Source: Enterococcaceae bacterium (GTDB lineage Bacteria; Bacillota; Bacilli; Lactobacillales; Catellicoccaceae). Taken from it: DNA of 29,350 nt. The position numbers were made by a program, and so were the translations under genes. Below, in pieces: positions 16,173-25,361 of this stretch; the stretch's first letter is position 1; every line of letters starts with the position of its first letter. Below the pieces are notes generated by a model, which was not told the origin of the DNA, did no database searches, and saw nothing but the letters and a program-made list of their open reading frames with translations. The stretch spans positions 1 to 29,350 of the forward strand of contig JASLFJ010000085.1 of NCBI GenBank assembly GCA_030150665.1, in the 5' to 3' direction.

Positions 16173-17282
16173 TTAAATAAGTGCATCTCGAATACTAATT
16201 CCAATATGTTTAGGTAAATGAATATGAATCGTAGCCTCACTGCTAACTCTAATCCATCCAAGTCCTGATATAACAATATCTTTTTTCTGTTTTCCATCAA
16301 ATACAAAAGAATGACACTGATAGACAAACGAATGTTCTGATACATCAGTAGTTAATGCTAACAGATCCTCTTTGTGCTTAGTAAAAAATTCATCTGCATG
16401 AGATAATTTAGTTCTATGAATAGGCATGCTATTTGCAGTATATAACACAAAAGATTGTCTTGAGCCTTTAACAAAGTCAAAACGAGCTAAGTAAGATAAA
16501 AATAAAGTTTGTTGTGGATTTAATTGATAAACTTTAGGTTTTACTTCTTTTTTAGGTGTAATAATTTTTAATTCTTCCGCTGTTAAATAATGCGCTATTT
16601 GTTGTTCATTAATAACACCTGGTGTATCGATTAAATAAGTTCCATCATCAAATGGTATCTCTATTTGATCAATTGTTGTTCCCGGGAAATATGAGGTAGT
16701 AACTGTATTTTTGGATCCTGTAACTAGATTTAACCATTGATTAATTAAACTAGATTTACCCACATTAGTAACACCGATTACATAAATATTTTTATTTTTT
16801 TTATAATTTAACATCATCTCAAATGATGCTTCAACCGCATTAACAGATTGCGTATGGGTAACACAAATGTCCACAATATTTAGCTTGCTTTTAGCAAAGT
16901 ATTGCTTGAGCCATAAAATAATTTTACGATCATTGACTGATTTAGGTAAAAGATCGCGTTTATTAGCAATAATTAAAACAGGCGTAGTTCCAATCCATTC
17001 TGTAAGTTTTGGTAACATACTTCCAGAAAGATCAAATAAATCAATCACATACACAATTAATGAATGTTTTTGATCAATATCTTTAATAATGTCAATAAAT
17101 AAATCAGGATTAATCGCAACAGGATACAGCTCATTATAGTTTCTTAATCGAAAACAGCGCTGACAATAAATATCTGCTTGCTCTCTTTCTTCTAAAGTAG
17201 CTAAATCAATAGGTGTATATCCTACTTGCTTTGGAGACTCATTATGCAATAAAGCACCACAGCCAATACATTTAATATCCAT
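16173..17282 (-). CDS. yqeH: YqeH, circularly permuted GTPase for 30S biogenesis
   Basis: 369 residues. An N-terminal zinc finger has Cys5, Cys8, Cys40 and Cys43. The GTPase motifs occur in permuted order: G4 NKRD (107-110), then G1 GVTNVGKSS (170-178), then G3 DTPG (219-222). This order defines the YqeH/YjeQ/YlqF group. YqeH is required for 30S subunit assembly in B. subtilis. AAAGGAGG lies inside the end of yqeG, 3 nt gap between the genes. Confidence 0.95.
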   Translation of the reverse strand: MDIKCIGCGALLHNESPKQVGYTPIDLATLEEREQADIYCQRCFRLRNYNELYPVAINPDLFIDIIKDIDQKHSLIVYVIDLFDLSGSMLPKLTEWIGTTPVLIIANKRDLLPKSVNDRKIILWLKQYFAKSKLNIVDICVTHTQSVNAVEASFEMMLNYKKNKNIYVIGVTNVGKSSLINQWLNLVTGSKNTVTTSYFPGTTIDQIEIPFDDGTYLIDTPGVINEQQIAHYLTAEELKIITPKKEVKPKVYQLNPQQTLFLSYLARFDFVKGSRQSFVLYTANSMPIHRTKLSHADEFFTKHKEDLLALTTDVSEHSFVYQCHSFVFDGKQKKDIVISGLGWIRVSSEATIHIHLPKHIGISIRDALI

Positions 17283-17285
17283 TTA

Positions 17286-17813
17286 TTATTTAACCTCCTT
17301 TTGCCATGTAAGTTTAGGATTTTGCTTCTTAAGCTTTTTCATAATCCATCGTTCAATAAATCGATTTATTCGTGTATTCCATGCATCTGTAGTTACTAGG
17401 GGTTTGACTAAAATTGTTTTAATACCAAAGCGATTGCCTCCATAAATATCTGTAAGCAATTGATCACCAATCATCACACAAGCATCTTTAGGTACGTTTA
17501 ACTGCTCTTGTGCTGCTTTAAATCCTTTTTTCAAAGGTTTTCTTGCAGGTGCAATAAATGCCAGTTGAAAAGGTGCCACCGCTTTGGCAACCCGTTCTGA
17601 ATTATTGTTAGAAACCACAATAACTTGAATATTGTGATTATCTAAATCAGCTAACCATTCTTTTAACTCAGGTGTGCCATTAGGGCAGTTCCAAGCAATT
17701 AATGTATTATCTAAATCAGTCATAATCGCTTGAATTCCTTGTTCTTTTAAAAATTGAGGGGTAATATGACTGACTTCTTCAATCATCCATGTTGGTTTAA
17801 ATTTACGTATCAT
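17286..17813 (-). CDS. yqeG: YqeG, HAD-superfamily phosphatase (subfamily IIIA)
   Basis: HAD phosphatase with motif I MTDLDNTLIAW, motif II VVSNNNSERV, the lysine in KPLKKGF, and motif III GDQLLTDIYGG. Relatives act as phosphatidylglycerophosphate phosphatases in other lineages; the Firmicute function is not settled. I set the start at 17813 (175 residues, MIRKFKPTWM as in relatives), 8 nt after AGGA; the open frame extends to tandem ATGs at 17858 with a weaker site and an N-terminus unlike the family. First gene of the ribosome-assembly operon; its promoter must lie in the short gap behind the trmFO terminator, but I see no clear one. Confidence 0.92.
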   Translation of the reverse strand: MIRKFKPTWMIEEVSHITPQFLKEQGIQAIMTDLDNTLIAWNCPNGTPELKEWLADLDNHNIQVIVVSNNNSERVAKAVAPFQLAFIAPARKPLKKGFKAAQEQLNVPKDACVMIGDQLLTDIYGGNRFGIKTILVKPLVTTDAWNTRINRFIERWIMKKLKKQNPKLTWQKEVK

Positions 17814-17879
17814 TAACAACATCCTAATCTTTCTATTCTTTATCTTATCGATCATCATCTCTATACTTCATAGTGTGAC

Positions 17880-17910
17880 AAAAGCAGAGCACTGTTTCCA
17901 GTACTCTGCT
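17880..17910 (-). terminator. Terminator downstream of topA-trmFO
   Basis: Minus-strand 12-bp stem (17910-17899 with 17894-17883; one G-U pair) closed by a GAAA tetraloop (GNRA type), followed by TTTTGT. The U-tract is short. Confidence 0.8.
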
Positions 17911-17953
17911 AATGTGTATCCCATCTTTGAACCTATCATATAAAAACACACGG

Positions 17954-19267
17954 TTAATCTATGTGCCAATCCTTCTTCACCTGATCCAAAGATGCCAGTG
18001 CACGATGAGATAATGCCTCATATCGTTCTTTTTTATTTTTAATTCTCACATCTAATGATGGAAGTAACCCAAAATTAATATTCATAGGTTGAAAATGTTT
18101 ACTGTCAGAATGTGTAACATAGTAAGCTAAACTACCTAATGCTGTTTCTCTAGGAAATAGGTAAGGAGTATGATCTTGATACTGAGCAGCCATATTCATT
18201 CCAGCAATCAACCCACTGGCCGCACTTTCTACGTACCCTTCAACACCGGTCATCTGACCTGCAAAATATAAATCTTCTCGTTCTTTATACTGAAACGTTG
18301 GTAGCAGTAAATTTGGAGAATTCATAAATGTATTTCGATGCATCACGCCATATCGAACAATATCTGCATTTTCTAATCCTGGAATAAGCTGAATCACTCG
18401 TTTTTGTTCGCCCCATTTAAGATGTGTCTGAAACCCAACAATATTATATAAAGAAGCTGCCGCATTATCTTGCCTTAATTGTACAACGGCATAAGGTCGC
18501 TTACCTGTTTTAGGATCTTCTAAGCCAACGGGTTTTAAAGGCCCAAATAATAAAGTTTTAATACCCCGTTTAGCCATTACTTCAATTGGCATACAACCTT
18601 CAAAAAACTTTTCTTTTTCAAATTGCTTAAGAGGCGCTACTTCTGCATGAATTAATGCTTCATAAAAATCATGAAATTCTTCTTCTGTCATTGGACAGTT
18701 TAAATAAGCAGCTTCGCCTTTATCATATCTTGATTTTAAATATACTTTATCAAAATTAATCGATTCTTTTGTTACAATAGGTGCTGCTGCATCATAAAAA
18801 TACAGATCTTCAGTTCCTGTATATGCTTTAATCTGTTTCGCTAAAGCATCAGAAGTTAATGGACCTGTGGCAATAATAGTTGGCCCTTTTGGAATATCAT
18901 CAATTTCTTCACGACATACATGAACTAAAGGATGATTTTCTAATATTTCTGTTACATAAGCAGAAAAACCTTCACGGTCAACCGCTAAAGCTCCTCCTGC
19001 AGGAACAGATGTTTGATCTGCTGCTTTCATAATCAAAGAGTCTAAACGACGCATTTCTTCTTTTAATAAACCAACCGCATTTGTCAAGTTATTTCCTCGT
19101 AAAGAATTTGAACAAACAAGCTCTGCAAAGTCAGTTGTTTTATGTGCTTCTGTAGATCGCTGCTCAGTACGCATTTCATATAATTTAACGGGAATCCCTC
19201 GTTTAGCAAGTTGCCATGCTGCTTCACTTCCAGCAAGTCCTGCTCCAATCACTGTAATCTCTGTCAC
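17954..19267 (-). CDS. trmFO: TrmFO, methylenetetrahydrofolate-dependent tRNA m5U54 methyltransferase
   Basis: 437-residue FAD/NAD-binding enzyme that methylates U54 in the T-loop of tRNAs with methylene-THF. The N-terminal Rossmann motif is GAGLAGSEAAWQLAKRG; ELVCSNSLRGN, MNINFGLLP and GYVESAASGL are family signatures. The start codon is GTG at 19267, 7 nt after GAGGT; an ATG that overlaps it is out of frame. It is 17 nt after topA and co-transcribed with it. The usual downstream partners xerC-hslVU-codY do not follow. Confidence 0.95.
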   Translation of the reverse strand: MTEITVIGAGLAGSEAAWQLAKRGIPVKLYEMRTEQRSTEAHKTTDFAELVCSNSLRGNNLTNAVGLLKEEMRRLDSLIMKAADQTSVPAGGALAVDREGFSAYVTEILENHPLVHVCREEIDDIPKGPTIIATGPLTSDALAKQIKAYTGTEDLYFYDAAAPIVTKESINFDKVYLKSRYDKGEAAYLNCPMTEEEFHDFYEALIHAEVAPLKQFEKEKFFEGCMPIEVMAKRGIKTLLFGPLKPVGLEDPKTGKRPYAVVQLRQDNAAASLYNIVGFQTHLKWGEQKRVIQLIPGLENADIVRYGVMHRNTFMNSPNLLLPTFQYKEREDLYFAGQMTGVEGYVESAASGLIAGMNMAAQYQDHTPYLFPRETALGSLAYYVTHSDSKHFQPMNINFGLLPSLDVRIKNKKERYEALSHRALASLDQVKKDWHID

Positions 19268-19284
19268 ATTAACTACCTCGCTTT

Positions 19285-21354
19285 TTATTTTTGAATTTCT
19301 TCTTCATAGGAACAGTGACTACATTGTACTTGTTTGCCACCTTTAACTTTTTTCTCTATTAAATAATGATTACATTTCGGACAATTTCTAGGAAGCGGTT
19401 TATCCCAAGAAACAAAATCACACTCAGGATATCTCGAACAACCGTAAAATAAACGATTTTTTTTACTTTTTCGTTCAACAACCTGCCCTTGATGACACGT
19501 TGGACAAGTAACCCCAATTTCTTTAACAATGGGCTGTGTATTTCGACATTCTGGAAAATTACTACATGCATAAAATTTTCCATATCTACCTATTTTTATA
19601 ACCATTGGATGCCCACATAATTCACAATCAAATCCTGCTGGTTCATCTTTAATTTCAATTTTTTCAATCTCATCTTCTGCCTTTTCTAATTCTTTAGAAA
19701 ACGGCTGATAAAATTCATCAATAACTTCGATCCACTCTAATTTGCCCGCTTCAATTTGATCTAGCTGATGTTCCATATCCGCTGTAAATTGTACATCCAC
19801 AATATTAGGAAAAAAAGTAGTCATCATATCATTAACAATCATTCCTAATTCTGTAGGTTCAAATCGTTTTTGATTAAGTTTTACATAATATCTTTTTTGA
19901 AGTGTATCAAGAGTAGGAGCATAAGTAGAAGGTCTTCCAACTCCTTTTTCTTCCAAAGTTTTCACTAAGCTGGCCTCACCATATCTTGCAGGAGGCTGCG
20001 TAAAATGTTGTTTTCCTTCAAGTTCTAAACAATGTACTTCTTGTCCTTGAACAACATTAGGTAATCGCCTATCTTTATCTTCATCCTTTTGGTCTTTGTA
20101 CACTCTCATAAAACCAGGAAAAACTAATATGGAACCTGTTGCTTGGAATAATACTTTATTTTGAATCAAACTCATTTTCACAGTATCAAAAATAGCAGCA
20201 CTCATATGACTAGCTACAAAACGTTCCCATATGAGTCGGTACAATTTCATTTGATCTTTATCTAAATAAGGTTCTAATGATTCTGGAGTTCTTAATACAC
20301 TTGTTGGACGAATCGCTTCATGAGCATCTTGAGCTCCTTTTTGTATCTCAGATTTAGAAAAAGAGCCAGCATAGTCTTTTCCAAAATGTTCTAAAATATA
20401 TGCATTAACCTCATCTTGAGCACTTGGTGCAATACGAGTAGAATCTGTACGCATATAAGTAATTAACCCAACAGTTCCTTTTCTACCTAATGAAACCCCC
20501 TCATATAATTGCTGAGCAATCATCATTGTTTTTTTGGTGCGAAAATTAATTTTTTTAGATGCTTCTTGTTGTAAGCTACTCGTTGTAAAAGGCTTAGGTG
20601 CATTTCTTTTTCTTTGTTTTTTCTCTAAATCATCTACATAAAATAAATTCTGAATAGATAATAAAGAAAGAACGTCATCAACATCTGACTGACACAATAA
20701 TTTTTTCTTCTTTCCATTGATACTTACAAAATTTGCAGAAAATGTGTCTTGTCCTACTTGAAATAATCCTTCTAAAGACCAATATTCTTCAGGCTTAAAT
20801 GCATTTATTTCTTGTTCTCGATGATGAATCATGTTAAGTGCAACAGATTGAACACGACCTGCACTTAATCCTTTTTTTACTTTGCGCCATAACAGCGGAC
20901 TAATCGAATACCCTACTAAACGATCTAATACACGACGTGCTTGTTGGGCGTCAACTAAATCTAAATCAATCTGCCTTGGTTCTTTAAATGCTTGTTTTAC
21001 AGCATCTTTAGTAATCTCATTAAACACAACTCGATTTTTTTCTGATAAATCCAAATCAAGTAAATGTGCCAAGTGCCAAGCAATCGCTTCTCCCTCACGA
21101 TCTGGATCGGCTGCAAGATACACTTTCTCAGCCTTTTTAGCATAGCTTTTTAATTCTTTAATAACAGGTCCTTTACCTCGAATAGAAATATAATGCGGTT
21201 CATAATTATGTTCAATATCAATACCCATTCTACTTTTTGGCAAATCACGAACATGCCCTAAACTTGCAACAACTTTATAATTTTTACCTAAATATTTTTC
21301 GATTGTTTTTGCTTTTGCTGGAGATTCTACAATAACTAAATATTTATATGACAA
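19285..21354 (-). CDS. topA: DNA topoisomerase I
   Basis: 689-residue type IA topoisomerase that relaxes negative supercoils. The toprim domain shows IVESPAKAKTI (Glu9) and AADPDREGEA (Asp83, Asp85, Glu87); the catalytic Tyr300 is in TYMRTDSTR. Three C-terminal zinc ribbons with Cys pairs (CELC, CPTC, CPKC) lie at about 574-689. The start codon is TTG at 21354, 7 nt after GAGGAGG, matching the usual N-terminus of the family. Confidence 0.97.
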   Translation of the reverse strand: MSYKYLVIVESPAKAKTIEKYLGKNYKVVASLGHVRDLPKSRMGIDIEHNYEPHYISIRGKGPVIKELKSYAKKAEKVYLAADPDREGEAIAWHLAHLLDLDLSEKNRVVFNEITKDAVKQAFKEPRQIDLDLVDAQQARRVLDRLVGYSISPLLWRKVKKGLSAGRVQSVALNMIHHREQEINAFKPEEYWSLEGLFQVGQDTFSANFVSINGKKKKLLCQSDVDDVLSLLSIQNLFYVDDLEKKQRKRNAPKPFTTSSLQQEASKKINFRTKKTMMIAQQLYEGVSLGRKGTVGLITYMRTDSTRIAPSAQDEVNAYILEHFGKDYAGSFSKSEIQKGAQDAHEAIRPTSVLRTPESLEPYLDKDQMKLYRLIWERFVASHMSAAIFDTVKMSLIQNKVLFQATGSILVFPGFMRVYKDQKDEDKDRRLPNVVQGQEVHCLELEGKQHFTQPPARYGEASLVKTLEEKGVGRPSTYAPTLDTLQKRYYVKLNQKRFEPTELGMIVNDMMTTFFPNIVDVQFTADMEHQLDQIEAGKLEWIEVIDEFYQPFSKELEKAEDEIEKIEIKDEPAGFDCELCGHPMVIKIGRYGKFYACSNFPECRNTQPIVKEIGVTCPTCHQGQVVERKSKKNRLFYGCSRYPECDFVSWDKPLPRNCPKCNHYLIEKKVKGGKQVQCSHCSYEEEIQK

Positions 21355-21420
21355 GCAGATTCCTCCTCAATTATTACCCACTTAATAAATAATACATCAA
21401 TAAGTGTTAAATCGTTAATC

Positions 21421-21450
21421 ATCTTATGATAGATATGAATCGTTTGTCAA
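21421..21450 (-). promoter_or_regulatory. Promoter of topA-trmFO
   Basis: Consensus TTGACA (21445-21450, minus strand), 18-nt spacer, TAAGAT (21421-21426), giving a leader of about 60 nt before topA. Confidence 0.7.
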
Positions 21451-21495
21451 GTATTATATATTAAGCAATGTGAATGCATCCACTAAATATTAGAA

Positions 21496-21520
21496 AATAG
21501 ATAAGTGAAATGCACCTATC
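21496..21520 (-). terminator. Weak terminator-like hairpin after rnhB
   Basis: 8-bp stem GATAGGTG (21520-21513) with CACTTATC (21507-21500), one G-U pair, 5-nt loop, followed by TATTTTC. It directly follows the rnhB stop. Confidence 0.5.
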
Positions 21521-21522
21521 CA

Positions 21523-22293
21523 TTACATATTTTTAATAGGTGCAAAAGATGTTCTATGTATTGGACAAATACCATAACGATACAACTGTGCTAGATGCTC
21601 TTTAGTGCCATATCCCATATGACGATCAAATCCATAAACAGGGTAACACTCGTGATATTGTTTCATTAAATTATCTCTAACCACTTTGGCAACAATACTA
21701 GCTGCCGCAATAGATACACTTTTTTGATCTCCTTTAATAATGGATTGTTGATCTATATCTGTAGGTAACGTCATCGCATCAACTAATAGCACATCAATAT
21801 TCATATCAAAACTTAAATTATTAACTGCTACTAACATCGCTTCTTGTGTTGCTTTGTATATGTTTAATCGATCAATTTGATAAGCATCAATAATGCCGAT
21901 ACCTATTCCTTTTGACCACTTACAAACTTGTAAAAAAAGTGCCTCTCTTTTTTTAGCACTTATTTTTTTAGAATCATCCAAGCCTAAAATAGGATGATTC
22001 TGATCTAAACATACTGCAGCAGCAACCACAGGTCCTGCTAAAGGACCTCGACCTACTTCATCTACACCCACAATTACAAAAGCCCCTTGATCTTGATGAA
22101 ATTGTTCATAGACTGACTTTTTTTGATAATCGCTGAATAATTGTCGCTGTTTTTCTTGCCTCAAATACCACTGATTCAATAGTTTTTGTACAGTTTTTCT
22201 TGGATCAGAAGATAACGATGTAATAAAATCATCTTCTTGATCATAATGACTTAAATAATCTTTAATTTCTTGAACTGTTAATGGATTTCTCAT
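21523..22293 (-). CDS. rnhB: Ribonuclease HII
   Basis: 256-residue RNase HII, which cleaves RNA in RNA-DNA hybrids and at single ribonucleotides. Catalytic acidic residues are in VDEVGRGPLAGPVVAAA (Asp-Glu pair), LLVDAM and the GFDRHMGYGT region; the N-terminal LTVQEIKDYL and DPRKTVQKLL are typical of Bacilli. The ATG has only a weak purine-rich site (AAAGAAA). It is last in ctpA-lepB-rbgA-rnhB. In relatives dprA follows; here topA comes next. Confidence 0.94.
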   Translation of the reverse strand: MRNPLTVQEIKDYLSHYDQEDDFITSLSSDPRKTVQKLLNQWYLRQEKQRQLFSDYQKKSVYEQFHQDQGAFVIVGVDEVGRGPLAGPVVAAAVCLDQNHPILGLDDSKKISAKKREALFLQVCKWSKGIGIGIIDAYQIDRLNIYKATQEAMLVAVNNLSFDMNIDVLLVDAMTLPTDIDQQSIIKGDQKSVSIAAASIVAKVVRDNLMKQYHECYPVYGFDRHMGYGTKEHLAQLYRYGICPIHRTSFAPIKNM

Positions 22294-22357
22294 TTTTCTT
22301 TAAAACAAGCTAAATAGTATGTTTCTACTTGTTATCTCCTTTGCTGAATTTCTAAAT

Positions 22358-23203
22358 CTAAGAAGATAGATGATCAATATCATCAAATGTCATTCTACCT
22401 AATTTACCTTGTCGAATATCACTCAGTAATAATATACCCATACGCTCAAAATCTTCAGAAAATCCTTTTTTTTCTGTTAGATAAATATATAAATCACTCG
22501 ACGTAAATGTTAACTGTTCATCCGTTAGCTCGTAATAATTTTGTAGTAACTGAGGATAGTATTCTTTTAAATAACTCAATCCAAATAAAGCAACCTCTTC
22601 AATAGGAAGAATATCATCTTTAATAGAGCCTAAAAGAGCTAATTTTTTTCCAACCATTTCATCTTCAAATTTAGGCCATAAAATTCCGGGTGTATCTAAT
22701 AACTCTAGCTCCTTACTTGATCTTAACCATTGTTGTCCTTTAGTAACCCCAGGTTTATTTCCAGTTTTTGCAATATTTTTTCTAACCAATCGATTTAAAA
22801 TTGTAGATTTTCCTACATTAGGAATCCCTATACACATACCTTTAATAGGAGGAGGAGTTAACCCAATCCGAGTATATTTTTTAAATTTATGACTAAGTAA
22901 AGATTTTGACTTAGGAATAATCTCTTGAAACCCTTTATGATCTTTAGCATTTAATAGCACAACAGATTGTCCTTGTTCTTCAAAATAATCAGCCCATGCT
23001 TTTGTTTTTAATGGATCTGCTAAATCTACCTTATTTAAAAAAATCAGATGTGGTTTTTGATCTATAATATGTTCTAACATTGGATTTCTACTTGATAAAG
23101 GAATTCTTGCATCCAAAACCTCATAAACAATATCAACATACTTCAATTTTTCAATTACTTCACGCCGTGCTTTAGCCATATGACCGGGAAACCACTGAAT
23201 CAT
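22358..23203 (-). CDS. rbgA: RbgA (YlqF), circularly permuted GTPase for 50S assembly
   Basis: 281 residues. N-terminal WFPGHMAKARR is diagnostic. Permuted order of GTPase motifs: G4 NKVD (about 57-60), G5-like LNAKD, G1 GIPNVGKST (about 127-135), G3 LLDTPGIL. It promotes late 50S maturation, including L16 incorporation, in B. subtilis. Strong AAAGGAGGG site upstream. It sits between lepB and rnhB, the order usual in Firmicutes. Confidence 0.95.
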   Translation of the reverse strand: MIQWFPGHMAKARREVIEKLKYVDIVYEVLDARIPLSSRNPMLEHIIDQKPHLIFLNKVDLADPLKTKAWADYFEEQGQSVVLLNAKDHKGFQEIIPKSKSLLSHKFKKYTRIGLTPPPIKGMCIGIPNVGKSTILNRLVRKNIAKTGNKPGVTKGQQWLRSSKELELLDTPGILWPKFEDEMVGKKLALLGSIKDDILPIEEVALFGLSYLKEYYPQLLQNYYELTDEQLTFTSSDLYIYLTEKKGFSEDFERMGILLLSDIRQGKLGRMTFDDIDHLSS

Positions 23204-23237
23204 ACAAATCCCTCCTTTTATCTATACTATATAACAA

Positions 23238-23786
23238 CTAGTAAAAAAACTTCATTTGAGAAATTGGATAGTATACAAATCTTACTTTACCAATAATTTG
23301 TGATTTATGCACTCCACCAAATGCTAAGCTATCTTTACTAAATGGACGATTATCACCTAAAACTAAATAAGTATCTTCTGGGATAATTGCGGTTGAAAAA
23401 ATATCATTTGATGTAAAATCACGCGTAAATACTTGTCTTCTTCCTGAAATTTTATCTTTCAAAAATGGCTCTTCTACTAAAGTACCATTAATATATAAGT
23501 GATCATTTTTATAAATAACTTCCTCTCCTGGAAGACCTATCACACGTTTCACATAATTTGTTCCATCATTTAAGTGAAACACAATAATATCAAACCGCTC
23601 AATTTTTGAAAACCGTTCTGTAATCACATAACTATTTGATGTTAACGTATCTTCCATAGAATTGCCTTCAATTTTCATAGGAACTAAGATAAAAGCTTGA
23701 AGAATAAATGCAATGATAAATGATAATACAAAAAATTTAACCCATTGCCACCACGATTCAATATAATATGTTTTCTTCAATGTCAC
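23238..23786 (-). CDS. lepB: Type I signal peptidase
   Basis: 182-residue Gram-positive signal peptidase with one N-terminal transmembrane helix (about 16-36). Catalytic Ser43 is in GNSMEDTL and Lys80 in YVKRVIGLPGE; LGDNRPFSKDS is the C-terminal box. It removes signal peptides of exported proteins at the outer membrane face. No ATG fits: the frame begins with GTG at 23786, close to GGGAAGA, with TTG two codons later at 23780 as an alternative. Confidence 0.94.
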   Translation of the reverse strand: MTLKKTYYIESWWQWVKFFVLSFIIAFILQAFILVPMKIEGNSMEDTLTSNSYVITERFSKIERFDIIVFHLNDGTNYVKRVIGLPGEEVIYKNDHLYINGTLVEEPFLKDKISGRRQVFTRDFTSNDIFSTAIIPEDTYLVLGDNRPFSKDSLAFGGVHKSQIIGKVRFVYYPISQMKFFY

Positions 23787-23812
23787 TCTTCCCTGTCATT
23801 TTAGCCTTAATA

Positions 23813-25306
23813 CTACTTTTGATGTTCCTTCAACCATTTTTTACCTTGTTGATAAGCATTATCATTTTGTTGAATCAATGTTCTTAAATCTTTTTCAATT
23901 TCAATAATTGTTGTTTTATCAGCAACACCTGTCACAGGAAGTTGATGTGACTTTTGAAATTCTTGAATTGCTTGAACTGTATGATCATCATAAATGACTT
24001 GAGATGTTCCTTTAAAATAACCTAATGCTAACAGCATTTCATTTAAAGTTCTAATCACTTCTCCACTATCCCCTTCTTGATATGTTTTAGAAATATCAAT
24101 AGGGGTTAAATACGCATATTCTGGATAATCAGCTTCAATATTAGGTTTAATCCCTTCCTTATGAATCCAATTACCATCCGGTGTTAACCACTTCATTGTT
24201 GTTAATTTTACTTCTCCTGATTTTGATAGAGGAATGACTGTTTGTACAGTACCTTTACCAAAGGTTTGTGTGCCAATTAAAGGAATATCTGCTTTTTCAC
24301 TTAGCGCTCCGGCAAATATTTCAGAAGCGCTCGCACTATTTTCATCAATAAGTACTACCGTAGGTTCTGTAATTTTATCTCCACCATCAAGATCAACAGA
24401 AGCTTTAGATACCTTCTTAACCCCTTCTTTATCTTCAAATTGAATAATAGGAGTACCATTTACTAAAAATCTACTACTCATTTTTTCAACTTGATCTAAT
24501 AAACCACCAGGATTACCTCTAACATCAATAATAAAAGAAGTTGCTCCTTGTTCTCTTAACTCATGAATTGCTTGGTCAAATTCTTCGGAAGTGTTTTGTG
24601 CGAAGTGATAAATTTCAATTAATCCAATATGTTGATCTTCTTCATCCAATTTAAAAGCTACTGTATCTATTGGAATCACATCTCTTGTAATAGTCACATC
24701 AAAAATATCTGCTCCTCTTTGCACAGTTAGCTTGACATCTGTTCCTTTTTTACCCCGTATTTGTTGCACCACTTCGCTTAATTTTTTATCTTCCGTCGAT
24801 TCATCATCTACCTTCAAAATAATATCTTTAGCTTGTAATCCTGATTTTTCAGCAGGAGAATTTTTAATAGGGGGTTCTGGAATGACAATTTGCTCATTAT
24901 CTAACATCATAGTAGCACCAATTCCTTCAAAGGAAGAAGATAATGAATCATTTAATTGATCTAAATCATCCCCACTTAAATAATCAGAATAAGGATCTCC
25001 TAATGCGTTAGTCATCCCTTTTAAAGCACCTGTAATTAATTCTTCTTGAGAAATATCTTCCACATAATTATTTTTTAATAGATAATACAGTTGGTTTACT
25101 TGTAATAATTCTTTAGGCCCTAATATTTTAGAAAAATATTTCTCATAAATAATATCTGGATGCCGCTCTTCATAAAATCGAACAGAAAATATAGAAATAA
25201 TACTTGTTAATAATATAACAACAACTGTACTACTAAATAACAGACTTTTTTTGATAGTAATATCTTTCTTTTTTTCTGATTTCAAAAAAAACTTCCTTCC
25301 CAACAT
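23813..25306 (-). CDS. CtpA-type S41 C-terminal processing protease with PDZ and peptidoglycan-binding domains
   Basis: 497 residues: N-terminal transmembrane anchor (about 21-43), PDZ domain (about 115-210), S41 protease core with catalytic Ser326 in ENSASASE and Lys351 in TFGKGTVQ, and a C-terminal peptidoglycan-binding type 1 domain (about 410-470). It acts outside the membrane on exported proteins. The ATG at 25306 lacks a ribosome binding site; an in-frame TTG at 25285 (490 residues) has GGAAGGAAG 6 nt upstream and may be the real start. It heads ctpA-lepB-rbgA-rnhB. Confidence 0.93.
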   Translation of the reverse strand: MLGRKFFLKSEKKKDITIKKSLLFSSTVVVILLTSIISIFSVRFYEERHPDIIYEKYFSKILGPKELLQVNQLYYLLKNNYVEDISQEELITGALKGMTNALGDPYSDYLSGDDLDQLNDSLSSSFEGIGATMMLDNEQIVIPEPPIKNSPAEKSGLQAKDIILKVDDESTEDKKLSEVVQQIRGKKGTDVKLTVQRGADIFDVTITRDVIPIDTVAFKLDEEDQHIGLIEIYHFAQNTSEEFDQAIHELREQGATSFIIDVRGNPGGLLDQVEKMSSRFLVNGTPIIQFEDKEGVKKVSKASVDLDGGDKITEPTVVLIDENSASASEIFAGALSEKADIPLIGTQTFGKGTVQTVIPLSKSGEVKLTTMKWLTPDGNWIHKEGIKPNIEADYPEYAYLTPIDISKTYQEGDSGEVIRTLNEMLLALGYFKGTSQVIYDDHTVQAIQEFQKSHQLPVTGVADKTTIIEIEKDLRTLIQQNDNAYQQGKKWLKEHQK

Positions 25307-25330
25307 TTATACTTTTTAATCATCATGTAC

Positions 25331-25361
25331 GAAAAAGCAGGTCCTTTACGGATCTGCTTTT
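25331..25361 (-). terminator. Terminator downstream of degV
   Basis: Minus-strand hairpin AAAAGCAGATCC / GGACCTGCTTTT with one A-C mismatch, 5-nt loop and TTTTTC, beginning at the degV stop codon. Confidence 0.85.

Noticed and set aside
22294..22357. AACAAG/CTTGTT hairpin between rbgA and rnhB as a terminator
   Set aside because: Only a 6-bp stem with a large loop and a poor U-tract, inside a probable operon.
25270..25300. Run of eight T at the ctpA start as a phase-variable tract
   Set aside because: Homopolymers of this length are common in this AT-rich sequence and the tract more simply spaces a Shine-Dalgarno from a TTG start.
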